Positions 45,183 through 55,476 of a DNA stretch of 64,000 nt are shown here, one piece after another. Source of the stretch: Coriobacteriia bacterium (GTDB taxonomy: Bacteria > Actinomycetota > Coriobacteriia > Coriobacteriales > Eggerthellaceae); NCBI GenBank assembly GCA_030530215.1, contig JAUMVJ010000003.1:62001-126000 (forward strand), read 5' to 3'. The notes beneath the pieces are model-generated. The model was given only the letters and a program-made list of their open reading frames with translations, made no database searches and had not been told where the DNA came from. Position numbers and translations under genes: made by a program. The number at the start of each line of letters is the position of its first letter. The stretch's first letter is position 1.

Positions 45183-45266
45183 CCTAAGTATCGAAGAAGG
45201 CCGAAAGGCCCCGCGCCTCCTTCTTCATTTACTTAGGTAATAAAGGATGGCCGGTGCAAGCCGGTC
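45183..45266 (+). promoter_or_regulatory. Structured dnaK leader
   Basis: Arms CCTAAGTA...GAAGAAGG (45183-45200) and CCTTCTTC...TACTTAGG (45219-45237) form two 8-bp helices around a small internal loop, capped by GGCC-GAAA-GGCC. A second hairpin lies at 45249-45266, just before the ribosome-binding site. Confidence 0.7.
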
Positions 45267-45286
45267 AAAATTGAAAGGATAAAACA

Positions 45287-47185
45287 ATGGCTAAGATCAT
45301 CGGCATCGACTTGGGTACCACCAATTCAGCTATGGCCGTAATGGAGGGTTCTGAGCCTGAGATTCTGGTTAACGCAGAAGGCGACCGCACCACTCCTTCC
45401 GTCGTCGGTTTCAAGGACGGCGAGCGTACCGTCGGCAAGGCTGCTAAGAACAAGGCAGTCACCAACCCCGCCAACACCATCGCTTCCGTAAAGCGCTTCA
45501 TCGGTCGTTCCTACGCCGAGACGAGTGACGAGCAGAAGACCGTTGCCTACAGCGTGAAGTCCGGCCAGGGCGGCCGTGCGGTTGTCGACATCGACGGCAA
45601 GGAATACACCCCCGAGCAGATTTCCGCTGAGGTTCTTCGCAAGATCAAGAACGACGCCGAGAAGCGCGTTGGCGAGCCTGTGAACCAGGCGGTCATCACC
45701 GTCCCCGCATACTTCAACGATGCTCAGCGTCAGGCAACCAAGGACGCTGGCAAGATTGCCGGCCTTGAGGTTCTGCGCATCATCAACGAGCCTACCGCTG
45801 CAGCACTGGCTTATGGCCTTGACAAGACCACGACCGAGCAGAAGGTTTTGGTCTTCGACTTGGGCGGCGGCACCTTCGACGTCTCCATCCTCGAGCTGGG
45901 CGACGGCGTTTTCGAAGTTTGCTCCACCAACGGCGACAACCACCTGGGCGGCGACGACTGGGATCAGCGCATCATCGACTGGATGGCCGACAAGTTCAAG
46001 AACGAGAACGGCGTCGACCTTCGCGCCGACAAGATGGCTCTGCAGCGCCTGAAGGAAGCAGCCGAGAAGGCCAAGATGGAGCTTTCCTCCACCAGCCAGA
46101 CTTCCATCAACCTGCCCTTCATCTCCATGAACGAGAATGGTCCGCTGCACCTGGACTACACGCTCACCAAGGCCGAGTTCGAGCACATGACCAGCGATCT
46201 GCTCGCTCGCTGCAAGAAGCCTGTTGAGCAGGCTCTGCGCGATGCTGATCTGACCGCTTCTGACATCAACGAGGTCATCCTCGTCGGTGGCTCGACCCGT
46301 ATGCCCGCTGTTCAGGATCTGGTCAAGCAGATCACCGGCAAGCAGCCCAACATGTCGGTTAACCCCGACGAAGTTGTTGCAATGGGTGCAGCTGTTCAGG
46401 GCGGCGTTCTTGCCGGTGACGTTCAGGGCATCCTGCTGCTCGACGTCACTCCCCTTTCCTTGGGCGTTGAGACCATGGGCGGCATCATGACCAAGATGAT
46501 CGATCGCAACACCACCATCCCCACCCGCAAGACCGAGATTTACTCCACCGCGGCCGACAACCAGACCAGCGTCGAGATTCATGTTCTTCAGGGCGAGCGT
46601 CAGATGGCTCGTGACAACAAGACCCTGGGCAAGTTCCAGCTGACCGGCATCCCCGCAGCACGTCGTGGCATGCCTCAGATCGAGGTTACCTTCGACATCG
46701 ACGCTAACGGCATCGTGAACGTTTCCGCTAAGGATCTGGGCACCGGCAAGGAACAGCAGATCACCATCTCCGGTTCCACCGCTCTGTCCGACGACGAAGT
46801 CGATCGCATGGTCAAGGACGCCGAGGCTCACGCCGAGGAAGACCAGGCACGCAAGGAAGAGGCCGAGACTCGCAATAACTGCGACGCTCTGGTTAACGCT
46901 ACCGAGACCACTCTGGGCGAGGTCGGCGACAAGCTGAGCGCAGACGTCAAGTCCGAGGTTGAATCCGCTATCGCAACCGCCAAGACCGCACTTGAGGGCA
47001 CCGATATCGAGGCCATCAAGCAAGCAACCGAGGCGCTGCAGCAGGCCGGCCACAAGATGGCAGAGGTCGTCTATTCCAACGAGCAGGCTCAGCCTGGCGC
47101 GCAGCCCGGTGCAGGTGCTGCTCCCGCAGACGACGTGGTTGAGGCCGACTTCGAGGTTGTCGACGACGACAAGAAGGAGAACTAA
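45287..47185 (+). CDS. dnaK: Molecular chaperone DnaK (Hsp70)
   Basis: A 632-residue Hsp70. N-terminal [18 protein letters not shown], then phosphate-binding [10 protein letters not shown] and the adenosine segment [13 protein letters not shown]; substrate-binding domain from about 380. The C-terminal tail ends [10 protein letters not shown]. Length and lack of the 24-residue insert near residue 75 fit Gram-positive Hsp70. It refolds proteins with DnaJ and GrpE, both encoded downstream. A consensus-like promoter and a structured leader precede it, and HspR (48785) is the likely repressor. Confidence 0.97.
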   Translation: MAKIIGIDLGTTNSAMAVMEGSEPEILVNAEGDRTTPSVVGFKDGERTVGKAAKNKAVTNPANTIASVKRFIGRSYAETSDEQKTVAYSVKSGQGGRAVVDIDGKEYTPEQISAEVLRKIKNDAEKRVGEPVNQAVITVPAYFNDAQRQATKDAGKIAGLEVLRIINEPTAAALAYGLDKTTTEQKVLVFDLGGGTFDVSILELGDGVFEVCSTNGDNHLGGDDWDQRIIDWMADKFKNENGVDLRADKMALQRLKEAAEKAKMELSSTSQTSINLPFISMNENGPLHLDYTLTKAEFEHMTSDLLARCKKPVEQALRDADLTASDINEVILVGGSTRMPAVQDLVKQITGKQPNMSVNPDEVVAMGAAVQGGVLAGDVQGILLLDVTPLSLGVETMGGIMTKMIDRNTTIPTRKTEIYSTAADNQTSVEIHVLQGERQMARDNKTLGKFQLTGIPAARRGMPQIEVTFDIDANGIVNVSAKDLGTGKEQQITISGSTALSDDEVDRMVKDAEAHAEEDQARKEEAETRNNCDALVNATETTLGEVGDKLSADVKSEVESAIATAKTALEGTDIEAIKQATEALQQAGHKMAEVVYSNEQAQPGAQPGAGAAPADDVVEADFEVVDDDKKEN

Positions 47186-47187
47186 TC

Positions 47188-47793
47188 ATGGCAGCCGATA
47201 CCGAGATCGACGAGAGCCCGGAGGTCCCCGAGCCCGAGCCTACCTCGGACGAGGCCGCCGTTGATGCCGAGCAGGAAACCAAGGAATCCGAGGCAAGCCC
47301 CGAGGATGAATTGGAGAAGGCGCTTGCCGACGCCAAGGAGTGGCAGGATAAGTACCTTCGCCTGCACGCCGAGTGGGATACCTACCGCCGTCGCATGAAG
47401 GAGCAGCGTGCCGAGGAAACGGCACGCGCCACCGAGGGTCTGATGAAGAACCTGATTCCCGTGGTTGACGACTTCGACCGCACTTTAGCCTATGCCAAGG
47501 ACAACGGCGAAGGCGGCTTGATCGAGGGCGTTGAAGCGGTGTTCAACAAGTTCACCGATGCACTCGTGAAGGATGGCCTTGAGATTATCGATCCCGCTGG
47601 CCAGGCTTACGACGCGCTTCTTGCTCAAGCGGTCGGCGTTGTGGAAGACGCTTCGGTCCCCGACGAGACAGTCTCCCAGGTGTTCCAGAAGGGATACCGC
47701 CTAGGCGTCAAGGTTTTGCGCCCCGCGATGGTCACCGTGACCAGCGGCGGGCCCAAGCGTGAGGCCGAGGACACCGAGGAAGACTCAGAATAA
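47188..47793 (+). CDS. grpE: Nucleotide exchange factor GrpE
   Basis: A 201-residue GrpE. Acidic disordered N terminus (about 1-45), the long coiled-coil helix (KEWQDKYLRLHAEWDTYRRR), then the four-helix and beta-wing region ending in the conserved VFQKGYRLGVKVLRPAMVTV. It drives ADP release from DnaK. The start is 2 bp after dnaK. Confidence 0.95.
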   Translation: MAADTEIDESPEVPEPEPTSDEAAVDAEQETKESEASPEDELEKALADAKEWQDKYLRLHAEWDTYRRRMKEQRAEETARATEGLMKNLIPVVDDFDRTLAYAKDNGEGGLIEGVEAVFNKFTDALVKDGLEIIDPAGQAYDALLAQAVGVVEDASVPDETVSQVFQKGYRLGVKVLRPAMVTVTSGGPKREAEDTEEDSE

Positions 47794-47852
47794 GAATGGT
47801 TAGGAAGGCGGGCATATGTCCGCCTTCCTTTTAAGAGAAGAGGTGAGTCGCT

Positions 47853-48785
47853 ATGGGCGCAACCCCCGATTACTACAAGACGCTGGGCGTTTCGCGTGAC
47901 GCCTCTGCTGACGAGATAAAAAAGGCTTACCGCAAGCTTGCACGTGACAATCATCCCGATGCGGTAAAGGCTCGCGGCGGCAACGCCGAAGAAGCCGAAG
48001 AGAAGATGCGCGCCATCAACGAGGCTTACGAAGTTCTCTCTGACGACAAAAAGCGCCAGATGTACGACCAGTACGGCACGGCGAACGAGAACCAGATTCC
48101 CTTTGGCGGTGGCGCTGGCTTCAGCGGGTCGTGGGCCGATATTTTGGAGAGCCTGCGCAACGGCGAGGGCTTTGGCGGATTCGGCGGTTTCGGTGGATTC
48201 GGCGGCCCCTTCGGCGGTGGCCAGCCGATGCCCCAAAAGGGCGCCGACAGGACCGTGAAGCTCAACATCAGCTTCGATGAGGCTTTCAAAGGCATTGAGA
48301 AGAAGATTCGCGTCCGTTTGGAAGCGGGTTCTGAGCCCCAGACCTTGCCGGTGAAGATCCCTGCCGGCGCGATTGATGGCGGTCAGGTGCGCTTGCGCGG
48401 CCGTGGCAACCCCGGAATCAACGGAGGGCCTGCCGGCGACCTGCTGGTGAAGGTTCATATTACCGAGCATCCTTATTACCGCCGCGACAAGGCCGACGTG
48501 CTTATGGATGTCCCGGTTTCGATTGCCGAGGCTGCGCTGGGTACCCAGATCACCGTGCCTACTCCCGATGGTTCCAAGGTGAGGGTGAAAGTTCCTGCCG
48601 GCACGCAGTCGGGCACCAAGCTTACGATTCGCGGCAAAGGCGCTCCCCGTTTGGGCGCGGCCGGCGGAAACGGAGACTTCCATCTCGTCATCAAGGTCGA
48701 GATCCCTTCGTCTTTGAACGCGAAGCAGGAAGAAGCTCTTCGGGCCTATATGGAAGCAGACGAATCTGATTTGAGGCGATGGTAA
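47853..48785 (+). CDS. dnaJ: DnaJ-family co-chaperone lacking the zinc finger
   Basis: A 310-residue J-protein. The J domain is residues about 5-73 with HPD (DNHPDA). A Gly/Phe-rich region follows ([10 protein letters not shown], about 105-130). The C-terminal substrate domains begin at [10 protein letters not shown] and VDVP-like segments. The four CxxCxGxG repeats of canonical DnaJ are absent, so it is a class B (CbpA-like) protein. In most actinobacteria the first DnaJ in this operon has the zinc finger. It stimulates DnaK ATPase through the J domain. Confidence 0.93.
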   Translation: MGATPDYYKTLGVSRDASADEIKKAYRKLARDNHPDAVKARGGNAEEAEEKMRAINEAYEVLSDDKKRQMYDQYGTANENQIPFGGGAGFSGSWADILESLRNGEGFGGFGGFGGFGGPFGGGQPMPQKGADRTVKLNISFDEAFKGIEKKIRVRLEAGSEPQTLPVKIPAGAIDGGQVRLRGRGNPGINGGPAGDLLVKVHITEHPYYRRDKADVLMDVPVSIAEAALGTQITVPTPDGSKVRVKVPAGTQSGTKLTIRGKGAPRLGAAGGNGDFHLVIKVEIPSSLNAKQEEALRAYMEADESDLRRW

Positions 48786-49162
48786 TGAACGACGCGGAAC
48801 GTCCCGTTTACATGATCGGCGTTGCGGCCGAGCTTGCCGGAGTGCATCCTCAGACGCTGCGCATTTATGAGCAGAAGGGCTTGGTTTCGCCCCAGCGTAC
48901 GAGCGGCAACACCCGCATGTACTCGCAGGCGGATATCGATCGCCTTCGTTTGATCAACGAGCTTACGAGCGAGGGGATCAACTTGGCAGGCGTCATACGC
49001 ATTTTGGACTTGCAGGGCCGTCTAACCGAGCGCGACAACGAGCTCGATGCCCTGCACCAACGCGTGCGACGCCTTGCCGACAGGGTTCACGAGCTTGAGA
49101 CGCGCCAAAACGTCAACGAGTTGATGGAATCCACGATGGCCATCCAGCTGCGCCGCATCTAG
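48785..49162 (+). CDS. hspR: MerR-family heat-shock repressor HspR
   Basis: A 125-residue MerR-like repressor. Start [39 protein letters not shown] is the HspR pattern, with a winged helix (about 8-70) and coiled coil (about 80-115). It lies last in dnaK-grpE-dnaJ-hspR. In Streptomyces DnaK acts as co-repressor on HAIR sites. The ATG at 48785 overlaps the dnaJ stop (TAATG); an ATG 6 bp upstream is possible. Confidence 0.93.
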   Translation: MNDAERPVYMIGVAAELAGVHPQTLRIYEQKGLVSPQRTSGNTRMYSQADIDRLRLINELTSEGINLAGVIRILDLQGRLTERDNELDALHQRVRRLADRVHELETRQNVNELMESTMAIQLRRI

Positions 49163-49301
49163 CGCAGGTGGGGGCGCGCGGGCATTAGGCAAAAGCGTAG
49201 GTTAAAAGCCAAACGCAGCCTTGCCCGCGGCAACAAAAGAAACAATTCGATGGCCTGTTCATCGGAAGAGTAATAGGAAAACAATCTTAAAGGAGGCAAT
49301 T

Positions 49302-52007
49302 ATGAGACTCGATAAATTGTCCCTTACCGCCCAAGAGGCGATGCAGTCCGCGATGAGCGTGGCCGGTGAGCATGAGGCAGGCTCGGTTGAGCCCTTGCAC
49401 TTGCTAGGCGCGCTGCTCGATGCGGGCGAGAACAATATCAAGTCCATTATCAGCCGCATCGGTGCCGACCCTGCGGCCCTGGCTAACGACGTTAAGGCGA
49501 AGCTCGATGCTCAGCCCCACGTTCAGGGTGGCGGCTTCATGGGAATGGCCATGCCCTCGCAGCAGTTTATGAACGTCTTCGATAAGGCGGTTAAGATCGC
49601 CGAGAAGCTGGGCGACCAGTATGCCACGACCGAGCATCTGCTCATTGCGCTTTCCGAGGACAAGGGCGACGCGGGCAAGCTGATGGCGCAGCATGGCATC
49701 ACGCGTGCCAACATTGAGGAAGCCTACGAAGAATTGCGCGGCGACACTCGCGTTACCGATCAACAGTCCAAGACCGAGTTCGAGGTTTTGTCCCAGTACG
49801 GTATCAACCTGACTGCCCAGGCACGCGAAGGCAAGCTCGACCCGGTTATCGGCCGCTCCGAGGAAATCCGTCGCACCATCCAGGTGCTTTCCCGCCGTAC
49901 CAAGAACAACCCTGTGCTCATCGGCGAGCCTGGTACCGGCAAAACTGCCATCGTCGAGGGCCTGGCTCAGCGCATCGTTGCCGGCGACGTGCCCTCGAGC
50001 TTGCGTGACCGCGAGCTTATCTCGCTCGACTTGTCGAGCATGCTGGCAGGCGCCAAGTACCGTGGCGAGTTCGAGGATCGCCTGAAGGCAGTGCTGCGCG
50101 AGGTTAAAGAGTCCGACGGGCAGATCATCCTCTTCATCGACGAGCTGCACACCATTGTTGGCGCAGGTTCTTCGGGCGACAGCTCGATGGACGCCGGCAA
50201 CATGCTCAAGCCCGCGCTTGCTCGCGGCGAGCTTCATGCCATCGGCGCCACTACCTTGGACGAATATCGCAAGTACATCGAAAAGGACGCCGCCCTTGAG
50301 CGTCGTTTCCAGCCTGTGCTCGTCGACGAGCCAAGTGTGCCTGAGACTATCGCGATTCTGCGTGGTCTGAAAGAAAAGTACGAGATCCATCATGGCGTGC
50401 GCATTAAAGATGCCGCCCTGGTGGCCGCTGCCGAGCTTTCCAACCGCTACATCTCCGACAGGTTCCTGCCCGACAAGGCAATCGACCTGATGGACGAGGC
50501 CGCAAGTCGCCTGCGTATCGAGATCGACTCGATGCCCGAGGAGGTGGATCTTGCCGAGCGCAAGCTGACTCAGATGCAGATTGAGGAGCAAGCGCTTATG
50601 AAGGAAAGCGATGCTGCCTCTGCCGAGCGCCTGGAGGAGCTGCGCCGCGAGATGGCCGATGCCCGCGAGAAGCTTGATTCTCAGAAGGCTGCCTGGAAGA
50701 ACGAGAAAGACGTAATCGTCAACGTTCAGAACCTCAAGTCCGAGCTCGAAAGCGCTCAGCATGAGGAAGAGCAGGCAACGCGTGAGGGCAACCTTGGGCG
50801 TGCCGGCGAGCTGCGTTTCGGCACCATCCCCGAGTTGAAGGCGAAGATCGCCGAGGCCGAGGCCGTGCTCGAGGCGCGCGACGACGACAGCAGCCTTTTG
50901 AAGGAAGAGGTTGGCGAAGAGGAAATCGCCGAGGTCGTGAGCGCCTGGACCGGCATCCCTGTCACCAAGATGATGCAGGGCGAGATGGCCAAGCTCGTTG
51001 ATCTTGAAGCAAAGCTTCATGAGCGCGTGATTGGCCAGGATAAGGCCGTTAGTGCCGTGTCCGATGCGATCCGCCGCAGCCGTGCAGGCTTGGCCGACCC
51101 CGAAAAGCCCATCGGCAGCTTCCTGTTCTTGGGCCCCACCGGCGTTGGCAAGACGGAGCTCGCGAAGGCCCTGGCAGAGTACTTGTTCGATACCGAGCGC
51201 AACATGGTACGTATCGACATGTCCGAGTACATGGAGAAGTTCAGCGTGCAGCGCTTGATCGGTGCCCCTCCGGGATACGTGGGTTACGACGAGGGCGGCC
51301 AGCTCACCGAAGCGGTTCGTCGTCATCCGTACTGCGTTGTCCTGCTCGATGAGATTGAAAAGGCGCACCCGGATGTCTTCAATATCTTGCTGCAGGTGCT
51401 TGACGATGGTCGCCTGACCGACGGCCAAGGTCGTGTGGTGAGCTTCAAGAACTCCATCATCATCATGACCTCCAACGTCGGTTCCGAGAGCATCCGCGCC
51501 TTCGGTCAGGAAAAGGCCGCGCGCGCCAAGAGCTTGGGTAAGAGCATTGAAGACATGATGCAGGGCGATCTGGACTCCATGGCTGAGGCGATGGCCGAGC
51601 TCACCACCAAGGTGAACGACTCGCTGCGCAACACCTTCCGCCCGGAGTTCCTGAACCGTATCGACGACATCATCACTTTTGACGCTTTGTCGATCATGGA
51701 CGTCGAGCCCATCGTCGATCTGCAGCTTAAGGAAGTTTCCGAGCGCCTGGCCCATCGTAAGATTGAGCTTGTCGTTAGCCCTGCGGCTCGCGAGAGCTTG
51801 GCGATCGACGGCTACGACCCGGTGTTTGGTGCACGTCCTTTGAAACGCCTGATCCAGCGCCAGGTTGTCGACCGCGTTGCTACCGCGATGATCCAAGGCG
51901 AGGTGTTGGCTGGCTCTAAGGTGGTGGTCGACCTTGATGGCGACGGGCACTACACCGTTGACATCCAGCAGCCCACCCCCGAGCTCGCTTCTGGTGCAAC
52001 TAACTAG
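49302..52007 (+). CDS. clpB: ATP-dependent disaggregase ClpB
   Basis: A 901-residue Hsp100. N domain about 1-150, first AAA+ with GEPGTGKT and a DELH Walker B, a long coiled-coil middle domain (about 410-530, [17 protein letters not shown]) and second AAA+ with GPTGVGKT and [12 protein letters not shown]. The middle domain distinguishes it from ClpC. It extracts aggregates together with DnaK. The ATG at 49302 has AAAGGAGG. It lies 140 bp after hspR, so read-through from the dnaK operon is possible. Confidence 0.96.
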   Translation: MRLDKLSLTAQEAMQSAMSVAGEHEAGSVEPLHLLGALLDAGENNIKSIISRIGADPAALANDVKAKLDAQPHVQGGGFMGMAMPSQQFMNVFDKAVKIAEKLGDQYATTEHLLIALSEDKGDAGKLMAQHGITRANIEEAYEELRGDTRVTDQQSKTEFEVLSQYGINLTAQAREGKLDPVIGRSEEIRRTIQVLSRRTKNNPVLIGEPGTGKTAIVEGLAQRIVAGDVPSSLRDRELISLDLSSMLAGAKYRGEFEDRLKAVLREVKESDGQIILFIDELHTIVGAGSSGDSSMDAGNMLKPALARGELHAIGATTLDEYRKYIEKDAALERRFQPVLVDEPSVPETIAILRGLKEKYEIHHGVRIKDAALVAAAELSNRYISDRFLPDKAIDLMDEAASRLRIEIDSMPEEVDLAERKLTQMQIEEQALMKESDAASAERLEELRREMADAREKLDSQKAAWKNEKDVIVNVQNLKSELESAQHEEEQATREGNLGRAGELRFGTIPELKAKIAEAEAVLEARDDDSSLLKEEVGEEEIAEVVSAWTGIPVTKMMQGEMAKLVDLEAKLHERVIGQDKAVSAVSDAIRRSRAGLADPEKPIGSFLFLGPTGVGKTELAKALAEYLFDTERNMVRIDMSEYMEKFSVQRLIGAPPGYVGYDEGGQLTEAVRRHPYCVVLLDEIEKAHPDVFNILLQVLDDGRLTDGQGRVVSFKNSIIIMTSNVGSESIRAFGQEKAARAKSLGKSIEDMMQGDLDSMAEAMAELTTKVNDSLRNTFRPEFLNRIDDIITFDALSIMDVEPIVDLQLKEVSERLAHRKIELVVSPAARESLAIDGYDPVFGARPLKRLIQRQVVDRVATAMIQGEVLAGSKVVVDLDGDGHYTVDIQQPTPELASGATN

Positions 52008-52067
52008 TAAAGGCTTACAGCCTCTTCAGTGAGCAGCAGATTTTACAAGCTCGCTTGCGAAATAGCA

Positions 52068-52097
52068 GCGGCCGTCCTACGGGGCGGCCGCTTTTGT
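52068..52097 (+). terminator. Terminator of clpB
   Basis: Arms GCGGCCG (52068-52074) and CGGCCGC (52085-52091), then TTTTGT, 61 bp past the stop. Confidence 0.9.
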
Positions 52098-52172
52098 GTT
52101 TCCTGGGCAAGCTCCCCTTCGCACAAGAGCCGTGCTATGTACTAGGGCGAGCGATGTACTAGAATTGGCTGC

Positions 52173-52316
52173 ATGAAATTGCCTGAAATCAAAAAGGACC
52201 AGACGAAAGTCTCGTTGGCGGGCGTCGGCGCATTGCTGACGTCCATCATTTCCTTTGTGATCGTGCTGTATGTGGTCACCATTTTGGTGAAGCTTGCCGC
52301 CACCTTCTGGGGATAG
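52173..52316 (+). CDS. 47-residue membrane peptide upstream of trkH
   Basis: Starts MKLPEIKKDQTKVSLAG and is mostly one hydrophobic segment (LLTSIISFVIVLYVVTILVK), ending FWG. It ends 3 bp before the trkH ATG, and GGGGAT at its 3' end is the ribosome-binding site of trkH, so translation is likely coupled. Its own ribosome-binding site is poor. It could be a single-pass peptide linked to the K+ channel, analogous to KdpF in the Kdp system, but this is inference from size, hydrophobicity and position. Confidence 0.55.
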   Translation: MKLPEIKKDQTKVSLAGVGALLTSIISFVIVLYVVTILVKLAATFWG

Positions 52317-52319
52317 CGA

Positions 52320-53834
52320 ATGTGGCAGCGTTTTAGTTTCGACGACATCCTTACCATCGGGCATTACCTGGGCGTTCTGACCTCGGTGTTCGCTTTCGCC
52401 TTCCTGGCGCCCCTTCTGACGGCGCTTGTATGCCAGGAGTGGGAGCCCTTCCTTCGCTACGCTATGTCGGCGGGAATCGCGCTTACCTTCGGCACTTTGC
52501 TGCGCCTCCTGCGTGTGAACCCTGGACGCCTGACTCACCAACAGGCCATGGCGGTTACGGGTTTTGCCTGGATGTTCTTGGCGCTTATCGCGTCGGTGCC
52601 CTTGGCGTTATCGGGGCACTACGCCACCTATTTGGATGCCCTGTTCGAAGGCGTTTCGGGCCTGACGACCACCGGCGCCTCGCTTGTAATCGATCTAGAC
52701 CACATGGCTTATGCCGATAACATGTGGCGCTTTGTTCTGCATTTCCTTGGCGGCTTGGGCTTGATCGTTGTTGCCCTGGCCCTGGGGTTGATGGGCTCAT
52801 CGATGTCGGGCTTGTACTCTTCCGAGGGGCGCAGCGACCACGTGCTTCCCAACATTGTCACCACTACACGCCTCATCGGCGGCATCTCGTTGGTGCTCAT
52901 TGCAGTGGCAACCTTGTTGCTTTCCGTCTTCTGCCTTATTTCGGGCATGGAGCCTCTGCGCGCCGTGTTCAACTCGCTTTGGATTGCGATTTCGGGCTTC
53001 ATGACGGCCGGCTTCGCCCCAACGAGCCAGTCGATTTCCTATTACCATTCCTATCCTTTGGAAATGGTCTGCATGGTTTTGATGATCCTGGGCTCGATCA
53101 GCTTTGCCCTGCTGGTTGAGGTGTGGAAAGGCCGTACTTTCAACTTCTTCAAGGACCTTGAGATTCGCGTTGGCGTTATTTGGCTGTTGGTGGCCACGGC
53201 GGTGTTCATGGCCTCCCTGGCGGTCTCGGATACCTTCCCCAACTTGCCCGAGCTTTTGCGTCGCGGTGTGTTCATGGTTATTTCGGCCATGTCCACCACG
53301 GGCTTCGAGGTGGTGACAAGCAATCAGCTGACCACCAGCTTCTCGTCGGGCGCTCTTTTGATTTTGATTTTGCTTATGGCCATCGGCGGTTCAAGTGGAT
53401 CGACTGCTGGCGGTATGAAGCTCATGCGTGTGGGCATCGTGGTGAAGTCCCTTGCCTCCACGGTCAAAGAAACGCTTGCTCCGGAAAACGCCCGCGTGTC
53501 GGTTGTGTACCACCATCTTGGCAGGCATGTTCTGTCGACCGATCTTGCGCGTTCGGCCATGACCGTTTCAACCCTGTTCGTGGTTGCCTTCATCATCGGT
53601 GCCCTTGCTGGCGTCGCTTATGGCTACGATGCCATCTCGGCTATCTTCGACTCGGTTTCCATGGCCTCGAATGGTGGCTTGTCGGCCGGCGTGATCAGCA
53701 CCGGCATGCCCGCGCCCCTAGAGGCACTCTACATTCTTGAGATGTGGGCGGGTCGTCTGGAATACGTGACCCTGATTGCGCTGCTCGTCAAGATTGTGAT
53801 GTCGGTGATTCCTCGTCGTAAGGGCGCAAATTAA
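52320..53834 (+). CDS. Potassium uptake protein, TrkH/KtrB family
   Basis: A 504-residue membrane protein with about ten spans. The four pore-loop motifs are TTGAS, TAGFA, TTGFE and NGGLS, each with the selectivity-filter Gly. It imports K+ (or Na+/K+). No trkA or ktrA is next to it, so the regulatory subunit is elsewhere. It overlaps the following gene (TAATG) and is in an operon with the small peptide, the OB-fold-like protein and rsgA. Confidence 0.92.
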   Translation: MWQRFSFDDILTIGHYLGVLTSVFAFAFLAPLLTALVCQEWEPFLRYAMSAGIALTFGTLLRLLRVNPGRLTHQQAMAVTGFAWMFLALIASVPLALSGHYATYLDALFEGVSGLTTTGASLVIDLDHMAYADNMWRFVLHFLGGLGLIVVALALGLMGSSMSGLYSSEGRSDHVLPNIVTTTRLIGGISLVLIAVATLLLSVFCLISGMEPLRAVFNSLWIAISGFMTAGFAPTSQSISYYHSYPLEMVCMVLMILGSISFALLVEVWKGRTFNFFKDLEIRVGVIWLLVATAVFMASLAVSDTFPNLPELLRRGVFMVISAMSTTGFEVVTSNQLTTSFSSGALLILILLMAIGGSSGSTAGGMKLMRVGIVVKSLASTVKETLAPENARVSVVYHHLGRHVLSTDLARSAMTVSTLFVVAFIIGALAGVAYGYDAISAIFDSVSMASNGGLSAGVISTGMPAPLEALYILEMWAGRLEYVTLIALLVKIVMSVIPRRKGAN

Positions 53835-54436
53835 TGGGCGCTCTGGCTAAGAATACGAGGAAGTGCATCTTGGGTTTTGCGCTTGCGTTTGTTTTGTGTG
53901 CGGGTGCGTATGCTCAGGCTTTGGCCGACGAGCCCGACACTTCTTCGGACAACACAGTTAACACCAACCAGCTGCCCGACAGCTCCTTTTTGTATGACGT
54001 GCCCATATCCGAGTTGACTACGGCCGATTCCTTCCACGACAACCAGACTGTTCAGGTGAAGGGCGAGGTTGTGGGCGACTTGATAGCTGACGAGGGATCC
54101 TCTTCCTATTGCTGGGTGAGCTTGCAGGAGCTCGATGTGGAAGATCCGTCTGTCGTTTCCATTCACATGACGCGCGAGCTGGCCAACCAGATTGACTCCT
54201 ACGGTCACTATGGCCAGCAGGGAACTACCCTGCAGGTTATGGGTACCTTTCATCTTGCTTGCGGCGACCATCAAGGCTTGTCCGACATTCATGCCGAAAC
54301 GGTTTCCGTCGTTGCCAGTGGCAAAGCCGCCGAGATAGAGCCAAGCTCGATACTCTTCACTTTGGCCTGGGTGTTCCCTCTAATCGGTTTGCTGCTGGTT
54401 TTGTATTACCGCCATCGTAACGAGCAGGAGCGTTGA
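53834..54436 (+). CDS. Exported protein with OB-fold-like domain and C-terminal anchor
   Basis: A 200-residue protein. A signal peptide (about 1-32, ending AYAQALADE), an extracytoplasmic domain (about 55-150) with the OB-like pattern QTVQVKGEVVGDLI and LQVMGTFHLACGD, and a C-terminal membrane span (about 172-190, FTLAWVFPLIGLLLVLYY) with basic tail. The domain may bind a small ligand, but I recognise no specific family. Both ends overlap neighbours: TAATG with trkH and TGATG with rsgA, so the operon is translationally coupled. Confidence 0.7.
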   Translation: MGALAKNTRKCILGFALAFVLCAGAYAQALADEPDTSSDNTVNTNQLPDSSFLYDVPISELTTADSFHDNQTVQVKGEVVGDLIADEGSSSYCWVSLQELDVEDPSVVSIHMTRELANQIDSYGHYGQQGTTLQVMGTFHLACGDHQGLSDIHAETVSVVASGKAAEIEPSSILFTLAWVFPLIGLLLVLYYRHRNEQER

Positions 54437-55401
54437 TGCGAGGACGTGTGGTTAAACTCGATCGCGGTTATCCCCTGGTGCGCCTTGAAGATGGCACCGA
54501 GGTACGCTGCGAGCACGCTGTTGCCCTGGTGAAGACCAAGGAACACCGTGCGGTGATCGGCGACGAGGTAGAGATTGAGCTGCCGGAAGGCCACGATAAA
54601 GGGCGCATCGTCGAGGTGTCCCCCCGCCGTACGAGCTTTGTTCGCAAGGATCCGACCGAGCGCGCCCTGCCCCAAACCCTCGCCGCGAATTTCGATCTGG
54701 TGCTGGTTGCCCAGCCTTTCGACCAAGTGAACACGCGCCGCCTGGAGCGCGAGCTGGTGCTTGCGCATGAAACAGGTGCCGAGGTGGTGGTTGTTTTAAC
54801 CAAGGCCGACCTTTTGACCGACGAGAGCCAGGCCAAGGCTGTGCTCAAGAGCATTGAGGGCTTTGTTGGCAACGATAAGGTCATGGTCTTGTCGGGCGAG
54901 GATCGCGCATCGATCGATGCGGTGGCTGATCTTATTGCCGACGGCGACAAGGTGGCCATTTTGGTTGGTCGCAGCGGCGTGGGCAAATCGACCCTGGTCA
55001 ACATGCTGGTTGGTTACGAGCTGCAGAAAACCACCGAGGTGCGCGAAGACGGCAAGGGCCGTCACACCACTGTTTCACGTGAAATCATCAAGCTTCCCCG
55101 GGGCGGCTACATCGTTGACATGCCCGGTGTGCGCGGGCTTGGTTTGTGGGATGCCGAGGAAGGCATTGGGGCCGCGTTCTCGGATGTCGAAGAGCTGGCG
55201 GCATCGTGCAAGTTCCGCGATTGCAGCCACACCAACGAGCCGGGTTGCGCTGTTCAAGCGGCGGTTGCCGATGGCTCTTTGGCAACGCATCGCCTCGAGA
55301 GCTACCTGCGTTTAAAGGACGAGAGTGCCGAGGTGCGTCGCCGCCGTACCGAGGCCGAGCGTATCCGCACGCGTCGTGGGCATCCGCGCCGCCGTCGTTA
55401 G
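54436..55401 (+). CDS. rsgA: Ribosome small subunit-dependent GTPase RsgA
   Basis: A 321-residue circularly permuted GTPase. OB-fold N terminus, then G4 TKAD, G1 GRSGVGKST and G3 DMPG in permuted order, and a zinc region CKFRDCSHTNEPGC. RsgA checks late 30S assembly. The C-terminal tail is Arg-rich. The ATG at 54436 overlaps the preceding stop. A one-mismatch parS is in the coding sequence. Confidence 0.94.
   Translation: MRGRVVKLDRGYPLVRLEDGTEVRCEHAVALVKTKEHRAVIGDEVEIELPEGHDKGRIVEVSPRRTSFVRKDPTERALPQTLAANFDLVLVAQPFDQVNTRRLERELVLAHETGAEVVVVLTKADLLTDESQAKAVLKSIEGFVGNDKVMVLSGEDRASIDAVADLIADGDKVAILVGRSGVGKSTLVNMLVGYELQKTTEVREDGKGRHTTVSREIIKLPRGGYIVDMPGVRGLGLWDAEEGIGAAFSDVEELAASCKFRDCSHTNEPGCAVQAAVADGSLATHRLESYLRLKDESAEVRRRRTEAERIRTRRGHPRRRR
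55072..55085. promoter_or_regulatory. parS-like site, one mismatch
   Basis: GTTTCACGTGAAAT, one change at the last base. It is about 33 kb from the putative origin, inside rsgA. Confidence 0.55.
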
Positions 55402-55451
55402 TTTCTTTTCCTTAGGAATCTTTCTCAAAATTAATTCCCAGTAAATTACTA

Positions 55452-55460
55452 TGATATAGT
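55452..55460 (+). promoter_or_regulatory. Extended -10 promoter of the suf operon
   Basis: TG-A-TATAGT (TG at 55452-55453, TATAGT at 55455-55460). The -35 region (TAATTC) is weak, usual for extended -10 promoters. Confidence 0.6.
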
Positions 55461-55476
55461 TCTGCATAGACTGAAT

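Noticed and set aside
45326..47053. 575-codon open frame antisense to dnaK
   Set aside because: Composition is a mirror of dnaK codons, no domain, and dnaK is certain.
49404..51950. 848-codon open frame antisense to clpB
   Set aside because: It lies entirely within clpB, has no ribosome-binding site and no recognisable domain; such frames arise from codon bias in GC-rich genes.
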